A stretch of 12,516 nt of DNA from an uncultured Eubacteriales bacterium (lineage in GTDB: Bacteria > Bacillota > Clostridia > Oscillospirales > CAG-272), in the NCBI GenBank assembly GCA_934503195.1, contig CAKSVM010000088.1, positions 1 through 12,516 on the forward strand, written 5' to 3'. The notes under the pieces are model-generated. The model had not been told where the DNA came from and ran no database searches. It saw only the letters and a program-made list of their open reading frames with translations. Both the position numbers and the translations under genes were made by a program. Shown here one piece after another: positions 1 to 7,117 of the stretch. Numbering within the stretch: the first letter of the stretch is position 1; the number at the start of each line of letters is the position of its first letter.

Positions 1-2
1 AG

Positions 3-1466
3 AAAATCACATCCACCCTGCTTCTCATCGCGATGCTGACCTCGCTCGCCTCCTGCGGCGGCGAAACCCTCGCACAGGGAAACAACACGCCCTCTCAGAC
101 GACCGACGCCGACACGTCCCCGGCCGGGCTTTCGGAATACGATAAGTATCCGCTTCCCGACAAGACGATGGACGGCTTCGAGCTTCGCTTCTACAACTAC
201 AATAACAACTGGCTCAGCTGGGTGATCAACGAACTCGACGCCGAGGAGGAGAACGGCGACAACGTGAACGACGCGATCTTCCGCCGCAACCGCAAGATCG
301 AGGACAAATACGACTGCAAGATAAACGTCACCACGGTCGACAACACCGGAACGCAGTTCCGGAATCTCATGATGTCGGGCGAGGATCTTTACGACATCGC
401 GATGGTCTACGACGAGGATGTCAGCGGATATTACTGCGAGGGACTGACGAACTCGTTGGACGTCCTCGAATACGTCGACACCGACCGCTCGTGGTGGAAT
501 TCCGACGCGAACTCGGTCTTCAGGGTAAAGGGTAAGCAGTTCGCGGCCATCGGCGACTTCACGCTCGGAATGATCAGCCGCGGCTTCGTAATGCTCTTCA
601 ACAAGGATATCATCGAGAACGCAAAGGTTGAGAATCTCTATGATCTCGTCCGGAACGGCACATGGACGCTCGACAAATTCGCGTCGATCGCGAAGGGACT
701 GACGGTCGACCTCAACGGCGACGGAAAATTCGACTCGGAAGACCAGTTCGCGGTCTCGGGCGCGGTGAAGCTTCATTTCGGCTTGCTCGTGACCGGCGCG
801 GGCGTGAAGTATATCTCGGTCGACAATGACGGAAATCCCTACTTCGCGATTCCCGGCAACGCCTACGCGTTCGACGTCTTCGAAAAGGTGTTCAACATCC
901 ACAACGGCTCGAATATCTATCTGAAGGTCAAGGATAACGTCCGCGACGGCTCGACCGAGTCGCGCGGGATGTTCAAATCCGGACGTCTGGCATTCCACGG
1001 AACCGCGACCAAGGGCATTTCGAATTTCCGCGACATGAACTTTGACATCGGAATCCTTCCCTACCCGAAGTACGACGAGGAGCAGGAGAATTATTACGTT
1101 CTGACCTCGGGCGCGGGCGTCGCGGTGATCCCGATCACGCTCTCCCCCGAGAGATTCGAGAACGTCGGAATCCTCATCGACGCGCAGAGCCGCGACTCGC
1201 GGCAGAATCTCCTCCCGACCTACCGCGAGGTGGTGCTGAAGACAAAGTACACACGCGACGAGGACTCGGCCGAGATGCCCGACATCATCTTCAGGTCTGG
1301 AACCTACGACCTCGGACTTTCGGTCTGGCCGCAGGTGACCTACTGCAAGTACATGGAGAATTATCTGAACATGACCGACAATTTAGCCTCGATGACCGAG
1401 TCTCTCAAGCCGCAGGTCAAGGAGAAGATAAATGACCTGCTGACGACGCTGGAGGAGAATTCGTAA
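3..1466 (+). CDS. ABC transporter extracellular solute-binding lipoprotein (family 1 type), 5' end cut by window edge
   Basis: This is a probable sugar or oligosaccharide-binding lipoprotein of an ABC importer, anchored on the outer face of the membrane. The frame is open from base 3, before the first internal ATG at 33, and reads KITSTLLLIAMLTSLASCGG. That is a typical lipoprotein signal with lipobox LASC and the lipidated Cys at 54-56. The true start is therefore one or two codons left of the window, not ATG 33. A Ser/Thr/Pro-rich linker follows the Cys. Bases 708-743 encode an EF-hand-like loop (DLNGDGKFDSED; D1, N3, D5, G6, D9, D12), as in calcium-binding solute-binding proteins such as AlgQ2. 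It is a diverged paralogue of the lipoprotein at 4504-5985: both share the patterns DAI[FY]xRNR[KR]IE and GILPYPKxDExQExY. No permease gene is nearby. The ligand cannot be told from sequence. Confidence 0.88.
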   Translation, partial: KITSTLLLIAMLTSLASCGGETLAQGNNTPSQTTDADTSPAGLSEYDKYPLPDKTMDGFELRFYNYNNNWLSWVINELDAEEENGDNVNDAIFRRNRKIEDKYDCKINVTTVDNTGTQFRNLMMSGEDLYDIAMVYDEDVSGYYCEGLTNSLDVLEYVDTDRSWWNSDANSVFRVKGKQFAAIGDFTLGMISRGFVMLFNKDIIENAKVENLYDLVRNGTWTLDKFASIAKGLTVDLNGDGKFDSEDQFAVSGAVKLHFGLLVTGAGVKYISVDNDGNPYFAIPGNAYAFDVFEKVFNIHNGSNIYLKVKDNVRDGSTESRGMFKSGRLAFHGTATKGISNFRDMNFDIGILPYPKYDEEQENYYVLTSGAGVAVIPITLSPERFENVGILIDAQSRDSRQNLLPTYREVVLKTKYTRDEDSAEMPDIIFRSGTYDLGLSVWPQVTYCKYMENYLNMTDNLASMTESLKPQVKEKINDLLTTLEENS

Positions 1467-1509
1467 AACCATCTTCTGAAATATAAGTTCACGGTAACCG
1501 CCAGAGGGG

Positions 1510-1673
1510 CGCGATCAAGGCAGAGCCTTGATCGCGTGTTCCGGCGCGCCGGAACGGCTCGCGTCCGGTCGGCTGCGCCGCCCGGACGCGAGTTCAGGTT
1601 GCGCACTCCGTGCGCAATCGACTTCGCTTCGCAAAGTCGACGCCGCTTCGCGCCGCCTGCGGCCTTCGGCCGC
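1510..1673. repeat. Chain of at least six consecutive hairpins, mostly with 3-base loops
   Basis: Almost every base here can pair locally. In order: 1510-1536 has 12-bp arms (CGCGATCAAGGC) and loop AGA. 1538-1555 is a perfect 18-bp palindrome (GTTCCGGCGCGCCGGAAC). 1558-1592 has 11-bp arms (CTCGCGTCCGG), then a 1x1 mismatch and an inner CGGC/GCCG stem with loop TGC. 1599-1617 has 8-bp arms TTGCGCAC and loop TCC. 1618-1640 has 7-bp arms TCGACTT with an inner stem and loop TTC. 1644-1652 is a minimal CGC-TTC-GCG. 1659-1673 has 6-bp arms GCGGCC and loop TTC. The arms differ in sequence, so the repetition is of shape rather than of sequence. The chain lies between two convergent genes. No T-run follows any hairpin, so these are not ordinary intrinsic terminators. 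The role is unknown. Confidence 0.85.
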
Positions 1674-1691
1674 CCTCCTTTCCATTCATCA

Positions 1692-1732
1692 CCCTCATAC
1701 CCCCATAAACACCCCGCCACCCCCACTCCCCC
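1692..1732 (-). other. G-quadruplex motif on the minus strand (C-rich on plus)
   Basis: The plus strand has C-runs at 1692-1694, 1700-1704, 1712-1715, 1720-1724 and 1728-1732, separated by 5, 7, 4 and 3 bases. The minus strand therefore meets the standard G3+N1-7 motif with five G-runs. It lies just past the terminator of the minus-strand operon and 226 bp beyond the stop of the plus-strand lipoprotein gene. Flanking bases (about 1674-1770) are also strongly C-rich on plus. Whether it folds in DNA or RNA is unknown. Confidence 0.6.
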
Positions 1733-1773
1733 ATCTCCGCTCCAAATCCGCGTCCACCATCCCCAAAACACGC

Positions 1774-1799
1774 AAAAGAGCCGCCGCTCACGCGGCAGC
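1774..1799 (-). terminator. Intrinsic terminator of the uxuA-lipoprotein-hydrolase operon
   Basis: Read on the minus strand, an 8-bp stem (GCTGCCGC / GCGGCGGC, with one U-G wobble in RNA) is closed by a GTGA loop of the stable GNRA type and followed by TCTTTT. It begins 33 bases after the TGA of the GH5-like gene. Stem, tetraloop and short T-run together make a convincing rho-independent terminator, although the T-run has only four Ts. Confidence 0.7.
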
Positions 1800-1832
1800 C
1801 CTCAATTCTTCCCACCCGTAATCTCCCGGGCG

Positions 1833-3452
1833 TCAACCCATATTCTGAAACCGTAAAAGCAGTCCGAATAAAAGCCCCTCGACCTCTATCTCACCCCCGC
1901 GGACCTTAACCCGCGCACTCTCGCTCTCGCGGATCTTTATGACCTCCGGCGCGCCGAAGTCGAGCGGAATAACCGCGCCGACCGTGACCTCGGCTTCGAG
2001 ATCGCGTAAAACCCGCCGCCAGTTCACCGACTTGTTCCGCAGATACCCGATCGTCACCGATTTTCCGCGGAGATACAGGAAGATAAGATCCTCGTTCTCC
2101 CATACGCCCGGAACGAATCCCTCGCGCGCGAAATCAACTCCGCCGATCAGCTTTTTGAACGGCCTGTAGTACCTGTAGAGATTTTTCGACTCGACATAAC
2201 GCTCGTCCCAGTGCCAGATGTGTCCGCAGCCCGCCGCGCCGACAAACAGCGGCGTGTAAACCAGATCACAGAATAAAATCCCGTCGTGATCGGCCGGATA
2301 ATACCTGAACGGCCCCGAGTGCCGGTCGTTCACCGCCCCGGTCTCGGCGACCAGAAACGGCTTCGTCCCGTCGGCGAGAATCCCCGCACCGTCGCGGATA
2401 AGCTCAATCGGCGACTCGCGGCAGACCTCGTACGCCGCGCCCTGATCAAGATAACGGTGCATCTGCTTTATCTCCGAAAGCTCCCACGGGAACTCCTCGT
2501 AAGCCGCCAGACTCCACTTCGAGTCGAAGCTCCCGAGCGAATTCATCACAAGCTGACGCGGGAAAAGCTTTTTCACCTCGGGAAGCATGATTCTGTTCCA
2601 TTCGAGAGTCTCTTTCCACGGAAGACAGCTCATCTCGTTCCAGAGTTCGATTCCGAAAAGTGCCGGATCGCCCGAAAAACGCTTCGAAAGCTCCTTTATC
2701 TTGTAAAGCCACGCCGCGCGGAAGCTCTCGTCCGAAAGCCACTCCGACGGACTTTCGCAGCGTTTTCCGCCGATATGAAGCCGCTTGTTGAACTTCCTGA
2801 AAACGTCGTCCGAATACGAGTCCGAGTCGGCGACCCTCTCGTAATCAAAGAACCTGAACTGCTCGACCGTCAGCTTTACCCGGATTTCATACCTCCGCGC
2901 CAGTTCAAAGAACGCCTCAAGCTTCGAGAGCTGAACGCCGTCAAGCACTCCCGCCTCTTCGGTGTCGGGACAGAAATATTCGTGTCCGAGCCAGATTCTG
3001 ACGAGATCGACGCCGTTTTCACGGCAGGCGCGAAGCCAGCGTTCGTACTGCCTCAGCCCCAGAAACCTGAAGCCCGAGCGGCCGAATTCCTTTCCGTCGG
3101 ATTTCCCGAACGGCGAAATGAACGCGAGATTCATTCCGACCGGACAGTATGAGCTTCCGTCAGAAAAGGCGAAGTAGCGCGGATCGTCGCCGCTGACCTT
3201 GACATACCCGCGAAGATCTCCCCGAGTCACCTCGAATTCCCCGCCGTCATAACGGTAAATTCCGACCTCGTCCGGGAAGAATCTCACAAGCTTCTCCGGC
3301 TCTCCGGACGCCTTCACGTCCTCGCCGCCGCGGTCGTCGTAGGTGATCTCGATCGGCTGACTCTCAAACGCCTCAAGCGTGATCAGCTTTCCCGACGGCG
3401 AGGTGAGAACCATTCCCGCCGATTTCATCTCAAATTTTGAATAGAGCGTCAT
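1833..3452 (-). CDS. GH5-like (clan GH-A) glycoside hydrolase, cytoplasmic
   Basis: This 539-aa protein is probably a retaining beta-glycosidase acting on imported oligosaccharides. An N-terminal beta-rich part (about 1-95, with YRYDGGEFEVTRGDLRGYVKV) resembles the small sandwich domain that precedes some GH5-like barrels. The TIM barrel follows at about 95-435. Clan GH-A signatures are visible: GIELWNEM with the expected acid/base Glu273, and FLVAETG with the expected nucleophile Glu370. A C-terminal beta-rich segment (about 455-539) completes it. There is no signal peptide. The frame could start at a GTG (3467) that overlaps the previous stop as GTGA, but the ATG at 3452 has a good Shine-Dalgarno (AAAGGA, 6 bases away) and is chosen. 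It is the last gene of the operon, 11 bp after the GH113-like gene. The exact GH family and substrate are not certain; mannan or glucan are candidates. Confidence 0.82.
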   Translation of the reverse strand: MTLYSKFEMKSAGMVLTSPSGKLITLEAFESQPIEITYDDRGGEDVKASGEPEKLVRFFPDEVGIYRYDGGEFEVTRGDLRGYVKVSGDDPRYFAFSDGSSYCPVGMNLAFISPFGKSDGKEFGRSGFRFLGLRQYERWLRACRENGVDLVRIWLGHEYFCPDTEEAGVLDGVQLSKLEAFFELARRYEIRVKLTVEQFRFFDYERVADSDSYSDDVFRKFNKRLHIGGKRCESPSEWLSDESFRAAWLYKIKELSKRFSGDPALFGIELWNEMSCLPWKETLEWNRIMLPEVKKLFPRQLVMNSLGSFDSKWSLAAYEEFPWELSEIKQMHRYLDQGAAYEVCRESPIELIRDGAGILADGTKPFLVAETGAVNDRHSGPFRYYPADHDGILFCDLVYTPLFVGAAGCGHIWHWDERYVESKNLYRYYRPFKKLIGGVDFAREGFVPGVWENEDLIFLYLRGKSVTIGYLRNKSVNWRRVLRDLEAEVTVGAVIPLDFGAPEVIKIRESESARVKVRGGEIEVEGLLFGLLLRFQNMG

Positions 3453-3463
3453 AAATTTTCCTT

Positions 3464-4498
3464 TCACGAAAGCTCCGCGTTGTATCTCGCAAAGAGCTTT
3501 TCCGCCGGCTTTCCCTTGATCGTGAAGCCCGAGTTTCCGGCCGGGTCGGCGTCAAGGAAGGGACGCGGCATCTGTTCGTCCCATTTCCACTGACAGAGTC
3601 CGCGCCACCACGGCTCGCCCCTGAAGGTCTCGATGACCGCCTCAAAGAAGGCCGCCTGTTCGTTCCCGTCATAGGTCGGGGTCGTACTCCAGCCCGACGG
3701 CCTTGTCGCGCCGCCGACACTCGATGTGCATCCGCACTCGCCGAAGAGAATCGGCTTTCCGTAAAGCTTCGCGTAGCCCCTGAAGCGTTCGAGCTGCGAC
3801 ACGAATCCGGCTCTTATCTCGTCGACCGTCGCGCCGGGATGACTCACGGCTCTGTGATAGCAGCTTATCGAGAGCATATCGAGATCGTAGAACCAGTGAT
3901 CCTTAATTGCCAGAGCCGACTCGAAGCCGACAACCCCGGTGTGACTCGTGTGGCAGGAGGTCAGCGGATTGTGATAGACCGCGCGGACGGCCTTTATGAC
4001 CTTCTTCCACTCCCTGTTGTAGCAGATGATCCGGTCGAGTTCGCTGTCAAGGCAGTAGAGTTCGCATCCCGTCCGCTCGGCGATCTTCGCGTAGTGAACG
4101 GCGCGCGCCTTCATCGCGGCAAACCAGTTCGAGCAGGAGTGAAGCTCCAGCCCCGGAATTCTCGACGTCACGTCGGGCGGAAAATTCACCTGAAGCCGCC
4201 CGGTTCCGTCAAGGCTTTCAAGCATCGGCCTCAGCTGTACGAAAAGTCCGAGCGAATGAAGATAATTGATCATATCGACGATTTCAAGATCCGACGGCGT
4301 CCGCTCAAAGTCGGCGAACTGCCGCTCGGAATAATAATGCTCCTGATACACGGTCGGGACGAGCGTGACCCATTTTATCCCCGCCGCCGCGATCGAGTCG
4401 GCCTCGGCGCGGCCCTCCGGCGATTCAAAATACCCCGCCTTCGCGCGGAAACCGAAGGTTACGCCGATCTGTGTGCTTGTGAGCGCGAGCGTGTTCAT
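3464..4498 (-). CDS. GH113-like TIM-barrel glycoside hydrolase (beta-mannanase-like), cytoplasmic
   Basis: This 344-aa protein resembles GH113 endo-beta-mannanases and related clan GH-A barrels. It opens with a strand and helix (TSTQIGVTFGF...ADSIAAAGIKWVTLVPT) typical of the first barrel units. YCLDSELDR carries the likely acid/base Glu153. ILFGECGCTSSVGGATRPSGW carries the likely nucleophile Glu254 and matches the GH113 pattern of GE-x-G followed by a GA-x-x-P loop. WWRGLCQWKWD near 297-307 fits the last barrel strand. There is no signal peptide. The frame extends upstream to an ATG at 4609, but that would overlap the lipoprotein gene by about 100 bp and adds a basic, unconserved stretch. 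ATG 4498, 5 bp after the upstream TAA, is preferred, although its ribosome site (AAAGA) is weak, so translation may be coupled. Substrate specificity is inferred only. Confidence 0.8.
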   Translation of the reverse strand: MNTLALTSTQIGVTFGFRAKAGYFESPEGRAEADSIAAAGIKWVTLVPTVYQEHYYSERQFADFERTPSDLEIVDMINYLHSLGLFVQLRPMLESLDGTGRLQVNFPPDVTSRIPGLELHSCSNWFAAMKARAVHYAKIAERTGCELYCLDSELDRIICYNREWKKVIKAVRAVYHNPLTSCHTSHTGVVGFESALAIKDHWFYDLDMLSISCYHRAVSHPGATVDEIRAGFVSQLERFRGYAKLYGKPILFGECGCTSSVGGATRPSGWSTTPTYDGNEQAAFFEAVIETFRGEPWWRGLCQWKWDEQMPRPFLDADPAGNSGFTIKGKPAEKLFARYNAELS

Positions 4499-4503
4499 TT
4501 TCT

Positions 4504-5985
4504 TTAACTTTCGAGCGACATTATGTCGTCGAGATATTTTTGAACCGCCGCGTTCACCGCGCCTTCCTTGGAAGCCCATGTCGATGCCCAGGTTCCGGTC
4601 GGGTAGCATATTTCCACACGCAGGAGCGTTGAGATATTCTCCATCATCGGCCCGTGAACGACGCCGAAGTCGAAGCTGATGTGTCCCTTTATGAGATCGA
4701 ACATCTGCGAACTCGTGTCGTCACGCGAATACTTGACCTTTAGTGCCTTCTCAAAGTAGGCCGGGGTAACCGAGCGGTAGTTTTCGCTCGAAATAGCCTC
4801 CAGCACAGCCGCGCAGTCGTCCTTGTCGGCGGTGGTCAGGATTCCGAAGAGCGAGTAGGTCGCGCGCGAGGACGAGATGTAGTCCTCCTGCGCCTCGTCG
4901 GCCTTCGGGTAAGGAAGGATTCCGAAGTCAAATGTCATGTCGCGGAAGGTCTCGGCAAACTGGAATTCTCCGGTCATGAAGAGTACGTGTCCGTCGATGA
5001 ATGGCTTTGTGAGCGTGTTCGACTGATTTTCGTTCGCCGTGAAGGAGTCCTGACTCATCATCGTGTTGAGCTTTTCGATGAGCGAGACGACCTTGTCGGT
5101 TCCTAGCGCGTATTTCGGGAGTCCGGCCGCGTCGTTCTCGGTGAGTCTGAGTCCCGAAGCGAGCAGGAAGTTCGGCGCGTGATTGACGTTTGAGATCAGG
5201 AATCCGAACTGATCCGCCTCGTCGACCGCGGTATTTCCGTTGAGATCGACATAGGCCGACGACGCGAGTTCGTTCAGCTTGTCAAGCGTCCATTTTCCGT
5301 CAGTGACGAGCGAATACACGTCGCCGAGATTCATGTCCCCGGCCATGTTCTTGTTGAAGTAGAAGCACATCATTCCCTTGATGACTCCGAGGCACCCTTC
5401 GCCCGACGCCATATACATTCTGTCATTGACCGCGAGTTCATCGGTCAGCTCGGCCGGCCACCACGGCTTGTCGAAGTCGAGGTATTTCATGTCGCTTCCA
5501 AGGAGATTCACGAACATTCCGCTCTGCGCGAGACCCGGCATTATGTTCGAGAGTCCGACCGCGATATCCATCGTGCCGTCGTTCGCGAGAACCGCCGCGC
5601 GGACAGTGTCCATGTAGATGTTGCGGTCGCCCCAGAAATCCTCAGACGTGTTCGCGAAGTATTCGAGCTTCACTCCGAGTCTTTCCTCGATCCTGCGGTT
5701 GCGGTCATAAATCGCGTCGTCAACGATGTCTCCGGTCGACTCGGCGTCAAATTCGGTGTCGTTCGTGTCGCCGCGCGTGTAGATCGTCACAGTGCGGCCT
5801 TCAAGATTCAGGTCTGATGGGAGCGAATCCTTCAGAAATCCATTCGCGTCGTAGGGAGAATCAGCCGCAGAGGTCGTCTCATTGCCCTTTGTTGTCCCGG
5901 GCGTAGTTTTTCCGGAGTCGCCGCAGGAAACCTGCGTCAGGATCCCCGCGAGGATCAGAACCGCGAGTAAGCGTTTTGTTTTCAT
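4504..5985 (-). CDS. ABC transporter extracellular solute-binding lipoprotein (family 1 type)
   Basis: This complete 493-aa lipoprotein is the probable binding component for the sugar handled by this operon. The N-terminus has basic residues (MKTKR), a hydrophobic run and Cys21 in TQVSC. That lipobox is slightly unusual in having Gln before Val-Ser. A Gly/Ser/Thr linker runs to about residue 45, then a periplasmic-binding-protein fold of two lobes. It shares DDAIYDRNRRIEERL and FDFGILPYPKADEAQEDY with the paralogue at 3-1466. Its EF-hand-like loop is degraded (DLNGNTAVDEAD, missing the Gly at position 6), so calcium binding may be weaker or lost. ATG 5985 is supported by a strong ribosome site (AAAGGAGA, 7 bases away). 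It lies 18 bp after uxuA and 5 bp before the GH113-like gene. Permease and ATPase genes are absent. Confidence 0.92.
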   Translation of the reverse strand: MKTKRLLAVLILAGILTQVSCGDSGKTTPGTTKGNETTSAADSPYDANGFLKDSLPSDLNLEGRTVTIYTRGDTNDTEFDAESTGDIVDDAIYDRNRRIEERLGVKLEYFANTSEDFWGDRNIYMDTVRAAVLANDGTMDIAVGLSNIMPGLAQSGMFVNLLGSDMKYLDFDKPWWPAELTDELAVNDRMYMASGEGCLGVIKGMMCFYFNKNMAGDMNLGDVYSLVTDGKWTLDKLNELASSAYVDLNGNTAVDEADQFGFLISNVNHAPNFLLASGLRLTENDAAGLPKYALGTDKVVSLIEKLNTMMSQDSFTANENQSNTLTKPFIDGHVLFMTGEFQFAETFRDMTFDFGILPYPKADEAQEDYISSSRATYSLFGILTTADKDDCAAVLEAISSENYRSVTPAYFEKALKVKYSRDDTSSQMFDLIKGHISFDFGVVHGPMMENISTLLRVEICYPTGTWASTWASKEGAVNAAVQKYLDDIMSLES

Positions 5986-6003
5986 TGTTTTATCTCCTTT
6001 TCG

Positions 6004-6951
6004 TTATTCCTCAAGCAGACCCTTAAGATATCCGAGCGCGAAAAGCCGTCCGAGCGAGTCGTACCCAGCGTTTTCGATCGACTCTTCCCTGTAGGTCGGC
6101 ACGTGGTCGACGCGGATCGGAATCTCCGCCGCGCCGTTTTTGCAGTACTTTTTGTAGAATCCGATTGTCCTTTTCATGTCGATCTCCCCGTTGTCGTGGA
6201 AGGTCTCGCGAAAATCGCGCTTCGTCCCATATACGTTCCGGAAGTGTACGAAGAAAATCTTATCTGAAAGCGTCGAAATCGCGTTTTCAAGCTCCTCACC
6301 CATCAGCCTGTAGCAGGCCTGACAGAAGGTCACGCCGAGATTTTCCGACTTCACGACGTTTATTCCCTTCACTACCGCGTCAAGCGAGGTGAAGATCCGT
6401 CCGACACCTCCGAGTGAGTCGAGCGGCGGATCGTCGGGATGGAGCGCGAGCTTTATTCCGTACCGTTCGGCGTAGGGAACGGCCGCCCTGACAAAATACG
6501 CGTAGTTTTCAAATACCCTCCCGCGGCTTATCTCAAACCCGTCGGGAACGAAATCGTCGAGCCTGAACCCAGTGACCCGCGCCCCGCCGCGCGCCGGAAT
6601 ATCAAAAGCCGTCCGCGTCCAGCCGTAGTGTGCCATGAAATTGAAGCAGACCGTCGTCACGCCGGCCTCGTGAAGATTCTCCATAAGTTTTATGAACTTT
6701 TCGATCGACTCGTCGCGGAGTGAGTCTCCCAGCTTTATGTGGTCGTGAAGCGAGTTCGGAAGCGGCTCGACGACGACCGGAGTGATTCCGTGCGACCTGA
6801 ACCGGTCGGCGACGTATTTCACCTGCGATAGGTCGGCCGGATCGAAATCATCGTCCTCAGGAAGCCTGATCGTCCCGTGCGTGACGCCCGACTGAATCGC
6901 GAAGCTCCAGCTCGTGTCAGGCTCCGAGCGGAAATAATCGGTTAAAAGCAT
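6004..6951 (-). CDS. uxuA: D-mannonate dehydratase (UxuA family)
   Basis: UxuA dehydrates D-mannonate to 2-keto-3-deoxygluconate in glucuronate catabolism (EC 4.2.1.8), using a Mn-type metal in a xylose-isomerase-like TIM barrel. Family motifs are clear: DHIKLG (70-75), VCFNFMAHYGWTRT (101-114), HPDDPP (171-176), VHFRNV (235-240) and the C-terminal AGYDSLGRLFALGYLKGL. The metal ligands known from characterised ManD enzymes (His, Cys, His, Asp) appear as His171, Cys210, His236 and Asp282 with nearly identical spacing. His283 and Tyr297 match the proposed catalytic pair. The site therefore looks intact. The protein is 315 aa, somewhat shorter than the usual 350-390. ATG 6951 is chosen because GGGAG precedes it. 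The longer frame to 7074 would run through the promoter and encode an unrelated hydrophobic N-terminus. It is the first gene of the four-gene operon. Confidence 0.85.
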   Translation of the reverse strand: MLLTDYFRSEPDTSWSFAIQSGVTHGTIRLPEDDDFDPADLSQVKYVADRFRSHGITPVVVEPLPNSLHDHIKLGDSLRDESIEKFIKLMENLHEAGVTTVCFNFMAHYGWTRTAFDIPARGGARVTGFRLDDFVPDGFEISRGRVFENYAYFVRAAVPYAERYGIKLALHPDDPPLDSLGGVGRIFTSLDAVVKGINVVKSENLGVTFCQACYRLMGEELENAISTLSDKIFFVHFRNVYGTKRDFRETFHDNGEIDMKRTIGFYKKYCKNGAAEIPIRVDHVPTYREESIENAGYDSLGRLFALGYLKGLLEE

Positions 6952-6968
6952 AGTTCTCCCTGTGGTTT

Positions 6969-6999
6969 TGAAAAAAATATTCGGTAATCTGAAAAAAAT
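6969..6999. repeat. Direct repeat TGAAAAAAAT, two copies 21 bp apart
   Basis: TGAAAAAAAT occurs at 6969-6978 and 6990-6999, exactly 21 bp start to start, or two helical turns. The second copy ends 3 bp before the -35 of the araC-family gene and lies within the uxuA leader. This spacing is common for AraC-type half-sites, but A-tracts also arise by chance in AT-rich spacers, so an operator role is only a suggestion. Confidence 0.4.
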
Positions 7000-7002
7000 G
7001 TA

Positions 7003-7031
7003 TAGACAAATCCGGAAAAATGGTGTATCAT
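7003..7031 (+). promoter_or_regulatory. Promoter of the AraC-family regulator gene
   Basis: TAGACA at 7003-7008 and TATCAT at 7026-7031, with a 17-bp spacer, each match the sigma-A consensus at five of six positions. Transcription should begin near 7038, leaving a leader of about 80 bases before the TTG start. The core overlaps the opposing uxuA promoter. Confidence 0.6.
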
Positions 7032-7032
7032 T

Positions 7033-7062
7033 ATTATAGCACAGACGCGCGGCGTTTGTCTT
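7033..7062 (-). promoter_or_regulatory. Promoter of the uxuA operon
   Basis: On the minus strand, a perfect TATAAT (7033-7038) is preceded by TGC, giving an extended -10. AAGACA (7057-7062) is a 4/6 -35 at an 18-bp spacing. Transcription should begin near 7026 and give a leader of about 75 bases. The -10 elements of the two divergent promoters are only 1 bp apart, so RNA polymerase could not occupy both at once. Confidence 0.7.
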
Positions 7063-7117
7063 TACAAAAATCACAAATTTGATTTCATATTTTTCAAATA
7101 TTCAGGAGGAATCAGGC

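Noticed and set aside
1510..1673. CRISPR array
   Set aside because: The units differ in sequence and length, there are no constant repeats or regular spacers, and there is no cas gene in the window.
1528..1856. Overlapping plus- and minus-strand open frames in the convergent gap
   Set aside because: They run through the hairpin chain and the C-rich stretch, giving Pro/Arg/Ser-rich low-complexity proteins without ribosome sites.
2286..3152. A 288-codon plus-strand frame inside the GH5-like gene
   Set aside because: It is antisense to a gene with clear catalytic motifs. It has no ribosome site and an Arg/Pro-rich shadow composition.
4499..4609. N-terminal extension of the GH113-like gene to the ATG at 4609
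   Set aside because: It would overlap the upstream lipoprotein gene by about 100 bp and adds an arginine-rich unconserved stretch. The ATG at 4498 follows the upstream stop by 5 bp.
6952..7074. N-terminal extension of uxuA to 7074, which looks like a hydrophobic signal
   Set aside because: It covers the divergent promoters and the AT-rich spacer. UxuA is cytoplasmic, and GGGAG precedes the ATG at 6951.
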